A stretch of 64,000 bases of DNA from Lumbricus terrestris (taxonomy: Eukaryota > Annelida > Clitellata > Crassiclitellata > Lumbricidae): positions 18,054,933-18,118,932 of the forward strand of contig OX457036.1 of the NCBI GenBank assembly GCA_949752735.1, given 5' to 3'. The position numbers and the translations under genes are program-made. The notes under the pieces were generated by a model. It saw nothing but the letters and a program-made list of their open reading frames with translations, made no database searches and was not told the origin of the DNA. Below, piece by piece: positions 45,894 to 55,861 of this stretch (positions are counted from its first letter, which is position 1; every line of letters starts with the position of its first letter).

Positions 45894-47406
45894 CAAACGA
45901 CGAAAACTCAGGGAAATGTCATCCTAAAAACACCATCCACTCGCATTTCCGTTATGGCCGCCACAAAACTGGCACAAGTCCGATTTTTCTACAGTAATAT
46001 TAAACCAATTGGTCGATATTAAAATAACAATTGTTAAACTAAAACACAGATGCTATAAGATACTTTAATTTAACTGATTTACGGGGGGAAACAGAAAAAA
46101 TGTCTGAATAGTTTCTGAACGTTCGTTAATACCAATTCACTACAAAACAACGACTAGGCTTCATACTATCAGGTGAACAGGGCCACGCATACAAGTGGTC
46201 AAGTAAAGCATCGCATTCTATCGAAGCCATAGATTTATAAAGCGCATCTCACACGAAAACTCCGGGATAAAGAGATGCTTTTAAATAATTAAAATCTGGC
46301 GAGGATTAAATAAATTTAATAAGTCATTAGTTGAGCCCATGGTGTGGGAGTAAAGCCATTTCAGATGAAGGAAATCTTTTCAAATTACAGACCTGTCATT
46401 CATTCATCTCTAAACTAAATAAACGAGTAGAGCCACGACCGTCTGTCATTTCGAAGGTCACGGTAGAGCCCTCTCGGATCAATGACTACCTTATTTCAAA
46501 CGCCTTAACCCACACCAGGTTGGTTTTACTAAGAAGCACTCAACCGAAACCTTCTCATTTCCCGATACAATAATTGTGTCTTTGCCATCAATCGAGCTCC
46601 ACTGGTCGTAATCGTACTCGTAATCTCGAGACTTCTACAGCGCCCACAAAAGCCAAGTCGCGGGAACCAGCTTATTCACAGGCGCTCAATCAAAACAAAA
46701 TCGATAGGCAGCGGGTCAAGTCCGGGTACAAATTATTCAGGGTGAACTAATTTAATATTGAATGCGAGTACTAGTTTGTTCCAGACTGCTAACAAAAGCA
46801 CGTCTTCGTCACGCTCTTGACTCGTCTTGAGAGGTTTGAGTTGTATGGGCTTTAATTTTTTTTGACATTGCATCTGTTTGAAAAGCTCGACTTAACTATG
46901 CAATCTTTGTATGGGCGATTTGTGCGACTTCAAAAGCTGTGCCTTAGAAACCGTGGTTGCGTTGAGGGAGAAGTGCTTGGAAACCGAAGTTTCGGTGTTT
47001 TTAGATTTCGTCAAATATGTACTTTATAATTTAGAAAATGTCTTCGTATAGCAGTTGCTAAATACTAACAAATGGGCAGCGAGTCTCAGACAATGCAATG
47101 GATTCATCACCGTTATGAAGACACATCGTTAGTCATCTTTCGTCAGCAACAGAAAAAGTCAAAGGATACGGCGGTGCCTTTTCTAGGATTTCAACAGTCT
47201 TCTTCTGCATCGTCAGCTTCGTCTTCAAAATTTTCTGCCGGTCCCGGCGTTCTTGTAGCAAAATCCGGAAACAACGAGACAAAGTCAAGCGAAAGGCAGA
47301 TACGGTCAACGCTGTGTGTCATTTTGTAGCTTCAAACATTGTTTGCAGGCTGGTGTGACGAACAGCGAGACTTGGTAGAATTTTCTAGGGATAAAAACTC
47401 CTGGCG
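45894..47406. other. Divergent intergenic region between ZDHHC and RABEPK
   Basis: About 1.5 kb between two outward-pointing start codons, so probably holding both promoters. No clear TATA box seen. Contains an 85-codon Ser-rich open frame at 47072-47329 (listed separately). Confidence 0.5.
47072..47329 (+). CDS. Unclassified 85-codon ORF upstream of RABEPK
   Basis: Encodes MGSESQTMQWIHHRYED, then a Ser-rich stretch. It ends 77 bp before the RABEPK ATG on the same strand. It could be an upstream ORF in the RABEPK leader, an exon of something else, or chance. No family recognised. Confidence 0.25.
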   Translation: MGSESQTMQWIHHRYEDTSLVIFRQQQKKSKDTAVPFLGFQQSSSASSASSSKFSAGPGVLVAKSGNNETKSSERQIRSTLCVIL

Positions 47407-48223
47407 ATGGAAATTCATCCGATACTAGAAGGGGGTGTCGACCCTAGTCCTAGTCTGTGGTATGTCTTGTCAACTGTGGGTGAGTGCCCAACTATGCGCA
47501 TTGGTCATACTTGCACACATATTCCAAAGGTCCAGTCAGATGGTAAGTTGTATTTTATAGGTGGTGCGAATCCAAGTGGTACATTTGCTGAAGTGTATGT
47601 TCTGGACCTTGATACTCACATTTGGGATACAATTGACTGTACTGGTCTGAAAGCTAGGTACGAGCATACAGCATTCGTGCCCTCTTGCCATCCAGACAAA
47701 ATATACATATTTGGTGGAGCTGACCAGTATGGTAATATGAATGATATTCAGGTGTTTGATACTGTTTCAAACACTTGGGGTTCTGTTACCTGCACTGGTA
47801 ACCTGCCTACACCGCGGATATTTCACAACGGACCTTGTGTTGGGAATCAACTCATTGTATACAGTGGCGGAGACAAGGGAACTGATCCAGTGGGAGATCG
47901 GCAGGTGTACAGCTATGATGCTTCCACTAGCACCTGGACTACCGTTCGTACAAGTGGTACACCACCAAAGCCAAGACTGGGGCATCTGATGGTTGCAGTT
48001 AGAGACAGGATTTTCGTCCACGGTGGAATGTCAGGGACGACATTCTACGGCGATCTTCACATTCTGGATCTGGGAAAGAGTACGTGGACTGCTGTAAAGC
48101 AGAAGAAAGACCAGCCTTCTGCAAGGACAGGCCACAGTGGCTTTGTTAGTGGTTCTGATATTTATATTTTTGGTGGAATGAATCGCAATGGAGCGCTGGA
48201 CGACTTTTACAAACTCGACACAG
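47407..48223 (+). CDS. RABEPK: RABEPK exon 1 (kelch repeats 1-5)
   Basis: Single large exon from MEIHPILEGG to FYKLDT. Donor GTTAGA, phase 1. The ATG follows CTCCTGGCG, with purine at -3. Confidence 0.95.
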
Positions 48224-50647
48224 GTTAGAATATTTATAAGTGTATCTCACTCTGTTTTAAAATAGAGACTTTATTATCAGTACTAAAAGGTGATGTTCAC
48301 CATGGTACTCTGGATCCAAGTCTAGGCTTTTGCATGTTGAAATGGTTATTTTATTGGCATGCTGGGCAAATGCTATGAAGAGAGGCTGTCTATTGTTTAG
48401 ATGTTTAAGGTAAATCTTTGTTTAAATATATCTCATCTGATAATGTTATATAGTTACATCTGATTTCCCACTGCCTTCTGTTAGCGACCGATCTGTAATT
48501 TGTGTGCCTGTAATACAGTCTTGTTGTCAAGACATGAAACCTCAAGAATCAAGATGAAGACCAACACCATGACTTGCACTATTATGTAGATCATTTCATT
48601 AAGCTTGTCAACATTCGATCTAAAAATGAAATGCAAATGCATTGAGGATTATTTAACCATTTAACGACGAGAGTAATTAGTTTTTCGCGCATTGTAATTA
48701 AACGCTAGTAATTAGTTTTCCACGCATTGTAATTAAACGTTAATATCTGAACATTTTTCTAATTATATGGGAATTCATTATATGCTATATTCGTAATAAT
48801 GGATTGATACTTGCTTTTGTTTTTCTGTTTTAATACAGAAACAATGAAGTGGACTCAACTGAAAACTGAAGGTGCCGCTCCAGCCAACAGACTTGACTTT
48901 GCCACCTGTGTCTTCAATCTTAGGGTTCCACTGTCGGAAGCGGCGAATAAGGAAGTAGTTGTTGCTGAAGACAAGCAAGACACGATGGAACAGAACGGAA
49001 CTGGAGACGGCATCGTACCAATAGACAATCAAAATGAGGCTCTTGCAGCTGAGCTTTTGCTCGATTTCAAGTCCGGACAGTCAGGTATTAGTAATGCAGT
49101 AATAGTTGAGTCTTTGCATTTGTTTTCCTACTCATCTGCTTTTGTTTGCCTCAGATAGTTTCATGATTAGCATGGCTTACCTATGCTAATTTGATCTTAG
49201 CCACAATAGAAATGTAATAGACTATGGATAGCATCCAGTGATAATACGACAGTAATCACAGCACAAGTTATTGATAAATTGATGACTGGTTGTGATGTCA
49301 ACATCTCTGAACATGGAATGTCTGGATGCAGAGCACCAACCTGAATGGGTCTAACAGGAGAGACAGTCTTCTGTGGTCAATTTCGGAAGAGTTCATGATC
49401 CGATTTTTTTTTATTTCTATTTTTAATCAGCAAAAGTAGCTAGATCAACAGATGGGGAGTACTGATGGCAGTAATGAACCAGAATTGTGTTTCATGCTTT
49501 TATGGCTTTTATTTTCAATAAATGTTAATTTTTGAATTGTATGCAATTTGCTGTTAATGTACTCAGTGTACATGTAGCGTATATTTCAAAGTTTTAAATT
49601 TCTTGTGAATCCATCAGCAATCAATTAGATCAAATCTGCTGTGGCTGATTATAAGTATAGCTTCAGTGCTTTGTCAAATCTAGACAGTTCAAGTCAAGTC
49701 TGGTAGTCTTTATTGCAATACTGTCTTCAGTATTTTGATGAAGCATTTACAAGTTTAAACTGATCTTGCTTAATGGGACAATTGTAGCAACTGCTGTTAC
49801 TCACGGTATTGTGTAAATCAGCGGTTCCCAACCTTTTTTGACTTGAGGGCCACTTTTTCCAAGCTGGAGGCCACGAGGGCCACTTTTTCTTAGTTGAAGG
49901 ACATTAGGGGGCCACAAGGTTAAAATTGTATTAATTAAAAGCATATAAAATTGTTATTAATTGATTCAAAATATAATGTTTGATGTTATTTATCGACGTT
50001 ATAATATAATAGTTTTTAATAGAAAATAATAATGTGTTCTATCCTGTCCAAAATGTTCATTTTTCATATATTTTTGATTATTCTTTGAGAGATGAGGGTC
50101 ATTTTCTGAGGCCTGGAGGGCCATTTTCTGAGGCCTGGCGGGCCACTTTTGGCCCGCGGGCCACGGGTTGGGAACCGCTGGTGTAAATGCATCCTGAAAA
50201 CTGACGTATACATACTGTTGATCAGATGCACAAGTGCAAAACAGTTAATTTGCTAGCCTGACTGAATGTGAAATATTAGTGGTCATGTGAAGAAAGTCAT
50301 GCTGAATTTACTTATTTTTATCTGCATTGTCAAAGAATTGTTATAAGTTGTTTGTTAATGTTGTATCAAGTGTAAATTTTTAGTGAAATTATACACTTTT
50401 TATGCTCTAATTCTTTTCAGAGCCAGTTGCCTGTGAAGCTCTAGCAGACAGCAGTGCTGCAGGATTTGAGAACCACGACTTGAGTGACTGCATGACTGAT
50501 TTGAAACTAGAAGAAACAGCCGGCTGTTCCAGTACCTCCAGTGCTCTTTACAAGACAATGCAGATGGGTCTGGTGCACGGAGGCACAGATACAGAAGGCG
50601 AGATATTTGAAGATACATTTGTCATCCTACTCAGGACTTTATCATAA
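47407..50647 (+). CDS. RABEPK: RABEPK, Rab9 effector with kelch repeats (p40), 3 exons
   Basis: Kelch beta-propeller protein; family members bind Rab9-GTP and promote mannose-6-phosphate receptor transport from late endosome to the trans-Golgi. Coding exons 47407-48223, 48839-49084 and 50421-50647; 1290 nt, 429 aa. Seen: WYVLSTVGECPTMRIGHTC near the start, then six kelch repeats each with a GG doublet (IGGA, FGGA, SGGD, HGGM, FGGM, HGGT). Repeat 6 is interrupted by an acidic, probably disordered insert of roughly 100 residues (about 297-395, across the exon 2/3 junction), so the protein is longer than the human form (about 370 aa). It ends HGGTDTEGEIFEDTF, matching the family's final blade. 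It is head-to-head with ZDHHC and tail-to-tail with the SKICH gene. Confidence 0.95.
48655..48755. repeat. Mini-repeat with 37-bp tandem pair (RABEPK intron 1)
   Basis: TTAACCATTTAACGACGA resembles the TTAA mini-element family. It is followed by two copies of GTAATTAGTTTT...CGCATTGTAATTAAACG. Confidence 0.5.
48839..49084 (+). CDS. RABEPK: RABEPK exon 2
   Basis: Acceptor TTTTAATACAG. Completes repeat 5 as ETMKWTQLKTEG, then PANRLDFATCVF of repeat 6, then an acidic insert. Donor GTATTA, phase 1. Confidence 0.92.
49819..50180. mobile_element. hAT-type MITE, TSD GTGTAAAT (RABEPK intron 2)
   Basis: CAGCGGTTCCCAACC...GGTTGGGAACCGCTG perfect inverted ends. GTGTAAAT on both sides. GAGGGCCACTTTT and GGGCCAC subrepeats inside. 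362 bp. Confidence 0.95.
50421..50647 (+). CDS. RABEPK: RABEPK exon 3 (C terminus)
   Basis: Acceptor TTCTTTTCAG. Encodes EPVACEALADSS and an acidic linker, then YKTMQMGLVHGGTDTEGEIF and a TAA stop. The antisense open frame over this exon is a shadow. Confidence 0.92.
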
Positions 50648-52132
50648 GTTGTCATTTTTATTTGTTACCCGACCTTAGCCACTCTGCACTTTGAACTGAT
50701 CTTTATTGAAAATGGTTTAGTGGCGAAAGCATTGACAATTTAGGAACCGAGAAGTTTATCATTATCAGGAATGTGAGCGCCCAATTCGTAGGCGGTCCTG
50801 CCTCGACTTTCCCAGTAGTGACGAGCCTGCTTCAAATTTTAAGTAAAGATATTAATTTCATTGCAATACATTTATGAGATTATACTGATGTCAATGTCCT
50901 GACATATGGTGCTCCCTAATACAATACGTTGTACGGTTTAACTGTTGTTCATGTATAAAGTCACAGACCACATTTGAACTGCAAATTCAAATGATGCACT
51001 ACAACTGTAATTAGTCATTTATACAGCTTCATATCAGCTACACTTGAGGCTTGTTGATGAGATGATATACAGTAAATTTTTAACACTTGTCGTGCATATA
51101 ACTTTATCTGTGCAGTGTGTGCGTTGGCTTAAACAGAGATATCTCTCAGATACTGCTTCACTGTTCATAACGTGCCATGTTATCTTTGACGTGTTGAAGT
51201 TGATATGCTAATACAGAACGTCTTGACTGTAGCAAGGGCAAGTGCTACTTAACAGAAGCATATGATTATTTTAAAATTTAGTATCATTGCTGGTGTTGTG
51301 TATAATATGATGCCAGTTGCAGTGAACTTTGGCCGCCATATTGAATTCTGCTGTAGTACAGAACCCATAGTTTCTACAAGTAGATACAATGGATATTGGG
51401 AGGTTAAAAAGTGCACTGTTGGGATGCTACATAGTCACGTCTGCACTTGCAGCCAAGATTTTTGTGGTAATCTGAGGGTTACTTATCAGAGTTTACCAGT
51501 GTTACCTGTACTTTGACTTACTAGACTGCACATTTGATGTGCCTTAAATTATTCAGAATGTTTGTACTCATTGATGATTTACATGGCACACATGTTGAAT
51601 CTGATTTATAAATAGGATTTGAAGCAGTTATTTTATACCAAACTCAGCAACTGATCTAGTTGATACCTTTATTTTTTATTATCATGTAATACATGCAGGT
51701 GAACTTGTGAGAAATTTTTGTGTTGCTGAAATAAGTGACAAAAGCACTGTAAATTCTTTGGTAAGTGCGACTAGTCAACTTGAGCACATCTTGAAAATGG
51801 CCATAAATGGTGGTTGTGTGAAAATATTGTTTAGTACTGTAAGCATTAGGCTGAGGCAGACTGTTTTATTGCATACCAGACTTTTTCATATCAGCAAAGT
51901 AGCTTTAAGCTTTAATTTTATCTACCAGTAGTAGTCTGCCTGTTTTGTTTTAAATATCGCAAGTGTTATGTACTGGGTTCATTCAATCTGTTAATGTTGA
52001 CTTTTCACAAGTCATGATGATATTGTTCTGTACAGTTTATCAGACCACTGTACCGGAAGGTGTATGTGGTGGATTGGAAATGTGGTGTTGTATCTGTATG
52101 TCTTGCTTTTAATGAGCCGCTCTATTCTAGTT

Positions 52133-52138
52133 AATAAA
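52133..52138 (+). promoter_or_regulatory. Poly(A) signal, likely RABEPK
   Basis: AATAAA about 1.49 kb after the RABEPK stop; it is the best plus-strand signal I see before the convergent gene. Confidence 0.45.
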
Positions 52139-52439
52139 TCAAACCATGGAAATTTTGAAGTTCGTTATTGATTACTAACTTGTAACATAGCCATATATTG
52201 CATCCTGGCGGGGCACAAACACTGTTTGTCCAATACAGTTAGTGTTGTAAATTCATACTGCCAAAATAATGGTTGCGAATGAAAGTCTAGCATTTTATAA
52301 ATGCACTTTTTAAGGTTCAACTAAACATTATTGCACGAACTTAGTAGAAAATAGTCAGTAACTCTTATGCATGTTAGTTGTGCTTGTGCCTCTTGTTTCC
52401 TTGTTGATGGCTATGCGTTAAATATGAAACTTAGTTCTT

Positions 52440-52445
52440 TTTATT
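52440..52445 (-). promoter_or_regulatory. Poly(A) signal, SKICH gene
   Basis: AATAAA on the minus strand, 87 bp past the SKICH stop codon, in an ATAAATAAA context. It would leave under 300 bp between the two convergent 3' ends. Confidence 0.55.
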
Positions 52446-52531
52446 TATGTTTTCTGATTTTGCTGTGTTTTCAGTGTTCAGTTATATGTCCTTTCATCCC
52501 CTGTGAGCAGATGATATTGATCCTTCTCTTG

Positions 52532-55500
52532 TCAAGTGTGCCTGCTTTCGTCATCTTGCTGTTGCATGTTGGTCACGTGCTTTGACAGCCTGCTTCTGGT
52601 GTCCTGTGGATCAGGTTGGGCAGTGGCATTTGGATTTGTCTTTGTAGGGCTTTTCTGATTGGTGTCCTGTCTTTTCGTTGGTGTCTGTTTGGTTTTCTTG
52701 ACCCTCTGTACAGTAGGTGATGACTGATCAGTCTTTGGAGAGTCCTGACTGTCTGGGGTTGGATGGGGATCTGTTGAAGGTGGATTTTGAATGGTGGTAT
52801 GAACCAGGTCTATGGTTTGAGAGCCTGTCATCGTTGCTGTGTTCAGATCCGTTCCAAGAGGTTCTTCCTGACTTGTTTCTCGCTGGAGAATACCTTGAAC
52901 CGGATCAGTCTTTATGCTTTCAGTTCCGGTTGGACCAGTAGTAACATTGTGCTGTCTAGTACTTAGATTTAGGTCGGCCTTTATGGAGCGTTGTTTTCTA
53001 TTAGGCGCATGGTCTTTCTCAGCGGAATCCTTTTGACCTGTTTTTATGGTGACTTTTTTGTCTCGTCGTTTGGTTCGAGCATCCTCTGTCTTAATGGATT
53101 CTTCTCCTTTAGTTGACATTGTATTTAGTTTTAAAGAGTCTTGTGCTGCTACTGTGAGACTTGTCTGTAGGGAGTCGGTGTCCGTTTGCACAGCTGCTGA
53201 GAGATGATTTTTGATGGGGTCTTTGTTTGCTGGAGTCTGAATTACAGCGATGGATTCTTCAGTTGTTGACAATTGATCGTTCTCTTCGACCAGTGCTTCT
53301 CTGATGATGGTCGAGAGTGTGGCTGCTTTCAAGCAGTCTTGTTTTGGAGCAGAGAGGTCTTCTGTGTTCTGTGCATTTCCTAGTCTTGTACTTTCCACAG
53401 TGTCTTCTACACTCTCCTGTTGATTGTTTTGACTCGTTTGCTTTTGTGAGTCCTGTTTGTTTTGTGCTAACGGAGAAATATCTGCTTCAATGGCTGCTTT
53501 CACATGCGATTCTTTCATTTCCTCGTCTGTTTTGTAGTATTTCAGAATAATATTCTTGGCTAGCTTTGCAAGGCTGTGCAGAGAACACATGGCAGCGTCT
53601 GGTCTGTTGACGGGTTTCTTATCTCGTCTAATCACAGATGCATAGCTTGTATCGTCTTTATCGGGACTAGGTTTCATTTCTATTAAGTTAGGCCCTGCTG
53701 AGGGTAGTGGCGGGTATTCATCATTAGTGTCTGGCTTAAAGGCAGGTTGAGGTCTCGCTTGATTGGGTGGTGGCAGAAGGGGACAGGATGGAGGTGGAAG
53801 CACTTTGTTACGTTGAGTAGAGATCGTAGACCCTGTTCCAGTTGAATGAACTGACATCAAAGGCAAAGTCTTTGACTCGCTTTTGGTGCCACTTGTTCCT
53901 GTCGTGCAATGCGATGTTGTGGTGACGGGTGGAGACTGTGGTTTGACCGGCTGAATTAGCGTACTGCTTCTCGCCAGGTCATCTGGAACGGTCGGGGATT
54001 TTGGAAGGCGTTGTTTGACAGTGTATATGAAGTTGGAGAACTCCGATCCAGAAGCGAGACAGGCGTTCTTTGGGATCTTGTTTTTGGTTGGCATGGCGGC
54101 TGAAGCCGAATCATCGGGGGTGTTCTTTGATTTGCTAAGCGCAGAGGAACCAGTGGCCGAGCATCGCTTTCTCTTCTTGTTTTCCTCCGGACCAGGTATT
54201 GCAAGCGGTGTCACGGCTGCGTCGAGGTCGACTTTCTCCAGAGTGTGCAGACCCTGAGTGGTGGCAGCGTCCGTTGACGTGGGGATGGATATAATGTTGA
54301 CGTCTTTGATCACCGTCAGCTGCGACAGTGATGAAATGTCGGTCATTTCGATGCTCTGAATCGTGCCCACCATTGTTGGCGTGTGAGACGTGCCTTGCGC
54401 TCCAGAACCTGTGACTGCGTTTTTATTTGCAGCCTGGCGGCAATTATTAGATGTAATCGTAGGATTTGAGGCGATACTTGTTTCATTTCCACGGCTGTTG
54501 AGTCCGGTTTTTCCTAGACTGTAGGCAGACTTTGCATCTCTTGAAATGTCTGCTTGGGTTGTAAGAGTGGCAGAGTCTTTCGACATGTCTTGCTTGCCGT
54601 CAGTTGCAGCTACTGCCGAAACGGTAAGAGATTTTGTTGGTGGAATGACTCCTGTCGTTGCCTGATAACTCATTGACGACACAGCTGTGCCAGTTTTTGC
54701 CGGTCCTGGTAACTCATTTGAAACCCAATACACCCCTCCACTGTACAGCAAACCGTCTACTTGTATCACTGCATCTTTTTTATCTTCATTCGAATGCGTT
54801 GTCGTTAGCTGGACAGAGTTGTTGATGCCAGGTGATCTTTTAGATTTCTTCCTTGGTTCCGGCTTTGGCTTGGCCGTGATGGAGATAGGGGCTTTGGCAC
54901 CTTCTACGCCGGCTGCCATCTTCGTTGTGTCTGAGACTGGTGCACTTCTTATGTCTTGTGGGACAATGGGTCTGTTCGTTTGTTCTGTCACTTTCACGAG
55001 GTAGTTATCTTTGATTTCTACTAAGTAATTGCTGCCAGTTTCAGGATTGGATTCTGTTCTAACATCATTTGGCTGAAGTGCTTCCTGCTGGTCTCTGTCA
55101 CTCTGAAAGTACACACTCAATTTCTTACTGTTAATCTGAACCGATTTGTCAGCTTTCCTTTTGAAACCGTCATCTACATTATCTTTCATCAGCGTCATAT
55201 TTTCTTTGTTTGTTATGTCTTTGTCTTTTCTTTCATTTGCTGCTTGTGCTTTGCATTGGCACGAACATTTAGCACAACCGCTATTTTCAGCTATGGCTGT
55301 CAGGTTTGTGGCTTCATCTTCGCTTTCTTCGTTGAACAAATACGATAGTGCAAGGTTTGAACCAGAGTAAGTATTCCCGGATGACGTTGTCGCCTTGTTT
55401 CGTTTTCTTCCATAAAATCGATCTTCAAAACGACGCCCTAGGGATTGGTTTGATCCGGAGTGCTGCTGCTCCTTCCTAACTTTGTCTGGAATCTGTTCGT

Positions 55501-55861
55501 CGAACAAAAATCGTAACGAAAGATTTGATCCCGAATAGGTGTCGTCCACAGGTGGCGATTGTTCCTTGTGAGGTGAGTTTTCTTTGAATAAGTATCGCAG
55601 ACCAATCCTTGAACCGGAATAAGTGTTGTGGTTCAGTGATACCTTCTTCTTCTTCAGCGTGCGTTCAAATCCTAAGTTCTGTAAGTTCACCTCTTCATTT
55701 CTTGTATCCTCCGGAGACTTTTTGTTTTCTGACATTTCATTGGTGCGCGGGTTATTGAGGCTTGCAATATTGAATCGTGGCTTGGAGGATTGATTCGTGT
55801 GAACTTGCTCTTTTCTGATGTGACCATCTGATGTGACGTTGGTGCTGTATTGATGCGGGTT
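52532..55861 (-). CDS. SKICH gene exon 6 (1109-residue disordered tail)
   Basis: A 3.3-kb single exon. The open frame extends 42 codons upstream of its first Met to acceptor TTATTAACAG, starting NPHQYSTNV. Rich in Ser, Thr, Lys, Gln and Pro. Four repeated motifs lie in its first part (55325-55627). No zinc finger or other folded domain is recognised. Ends QQDDESRHT-TGA. Confidence 0.88.
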   Translation of the reverse strand, partial: NPHQYSTNVTSDGHIRKEQVHTNQSSKPRFNIASLNNPRTNEMSENKKSPEDTRNEEVNLQNLGFERTLKKKKVSLNHNTYSGSRIGLRYLFKENSPHKEQSPPVDDTYSGSNLSLRFLFDEQIPDKVRKEQQHSGSNQSLGRRFEDRFYGRKRNKATTSSGNTYSGSNLALSYLFNEESEDEATNLTAIAENSGCAKCSCQCKAQAANERKDKDITNKENMTLMKDNVDDGFKRKADKSVQINSKKLSVYFQSDRDQQEALQPNDVRTESNPETGSNYLVEIKDNYLVKVTEQTNRPIVPQDIRSAPVSDTTKMAAGVEGAKAPISITAKPKPEPRKKSKRSPGINNSVQLTTTHSNEDKKDAVIQVDGLLYSGGVYWVSNELPGPAKTGTAVSSMSYQATTGVIPPTKSLTVSAVAATDGKQDMSKDSATLTTQADISRDAKSAYSLGKTGLNSRGNETSIASNPTITSNNCRQAANKNAVTGSGAQGTSHTPTMVGTIQSIEMTDISSLSQLTVIKDVNIISIPTSTDAATTQGLHTLEKVDLDAAVTPLAIPGPEENKKRKRCSATGSSALSKSKNTPDDSASAAMPTKNKIPKNACLASGSEFSNFIYTVKQRLPKSPTVPDDLARSSTLIQPVKPQSPPVTTTSHCTTGTSGTKSESKTLPLMSVHSTGTGSTISTQRNKVLPPPSCPLLPPPNQARPQPAFKPDTNDEYPPLPSAGPNLIEMKPSPDKDDTSYASVIRRDKKPVNRPDAAMCSLHSLAKLAKNIILKYYKTDEEMKESHVKAAIEADISPLAQNKQDSQKQTSQNNQQESVEDTVESTRLGNAQNTEDLSAPKQDCLKAATLSTIIREALVEENDQLSTTEESIAVIQTPANKDPIKNHLSAAVQTDTDSLQTSLTVAAQDSLKLNTMSTKGEESIKTEDARTKRRDKKVTIKTGQKDSAEKDHAPNRKQRSIKADLNLSTRQHNVTTGPTGTESIKTDPVQGILQRETSQEEPLGTDLNTATMTGSQTIDLVHTTIQNPPSTDPHPTPDSQDSPKTDQSSPTVQRVKKTKQTPTKRQDTNQKSPTKTNPNATAQPDPQDTRSRLSKHVTNMQQQDDESRHT

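Noticed and set aside
53956..55370. Plus-strand frames opposite SKICH exon 6
   Set aside because: Shadows of a 3.3-kb minus-strand coding exon with clear splice and phase support.
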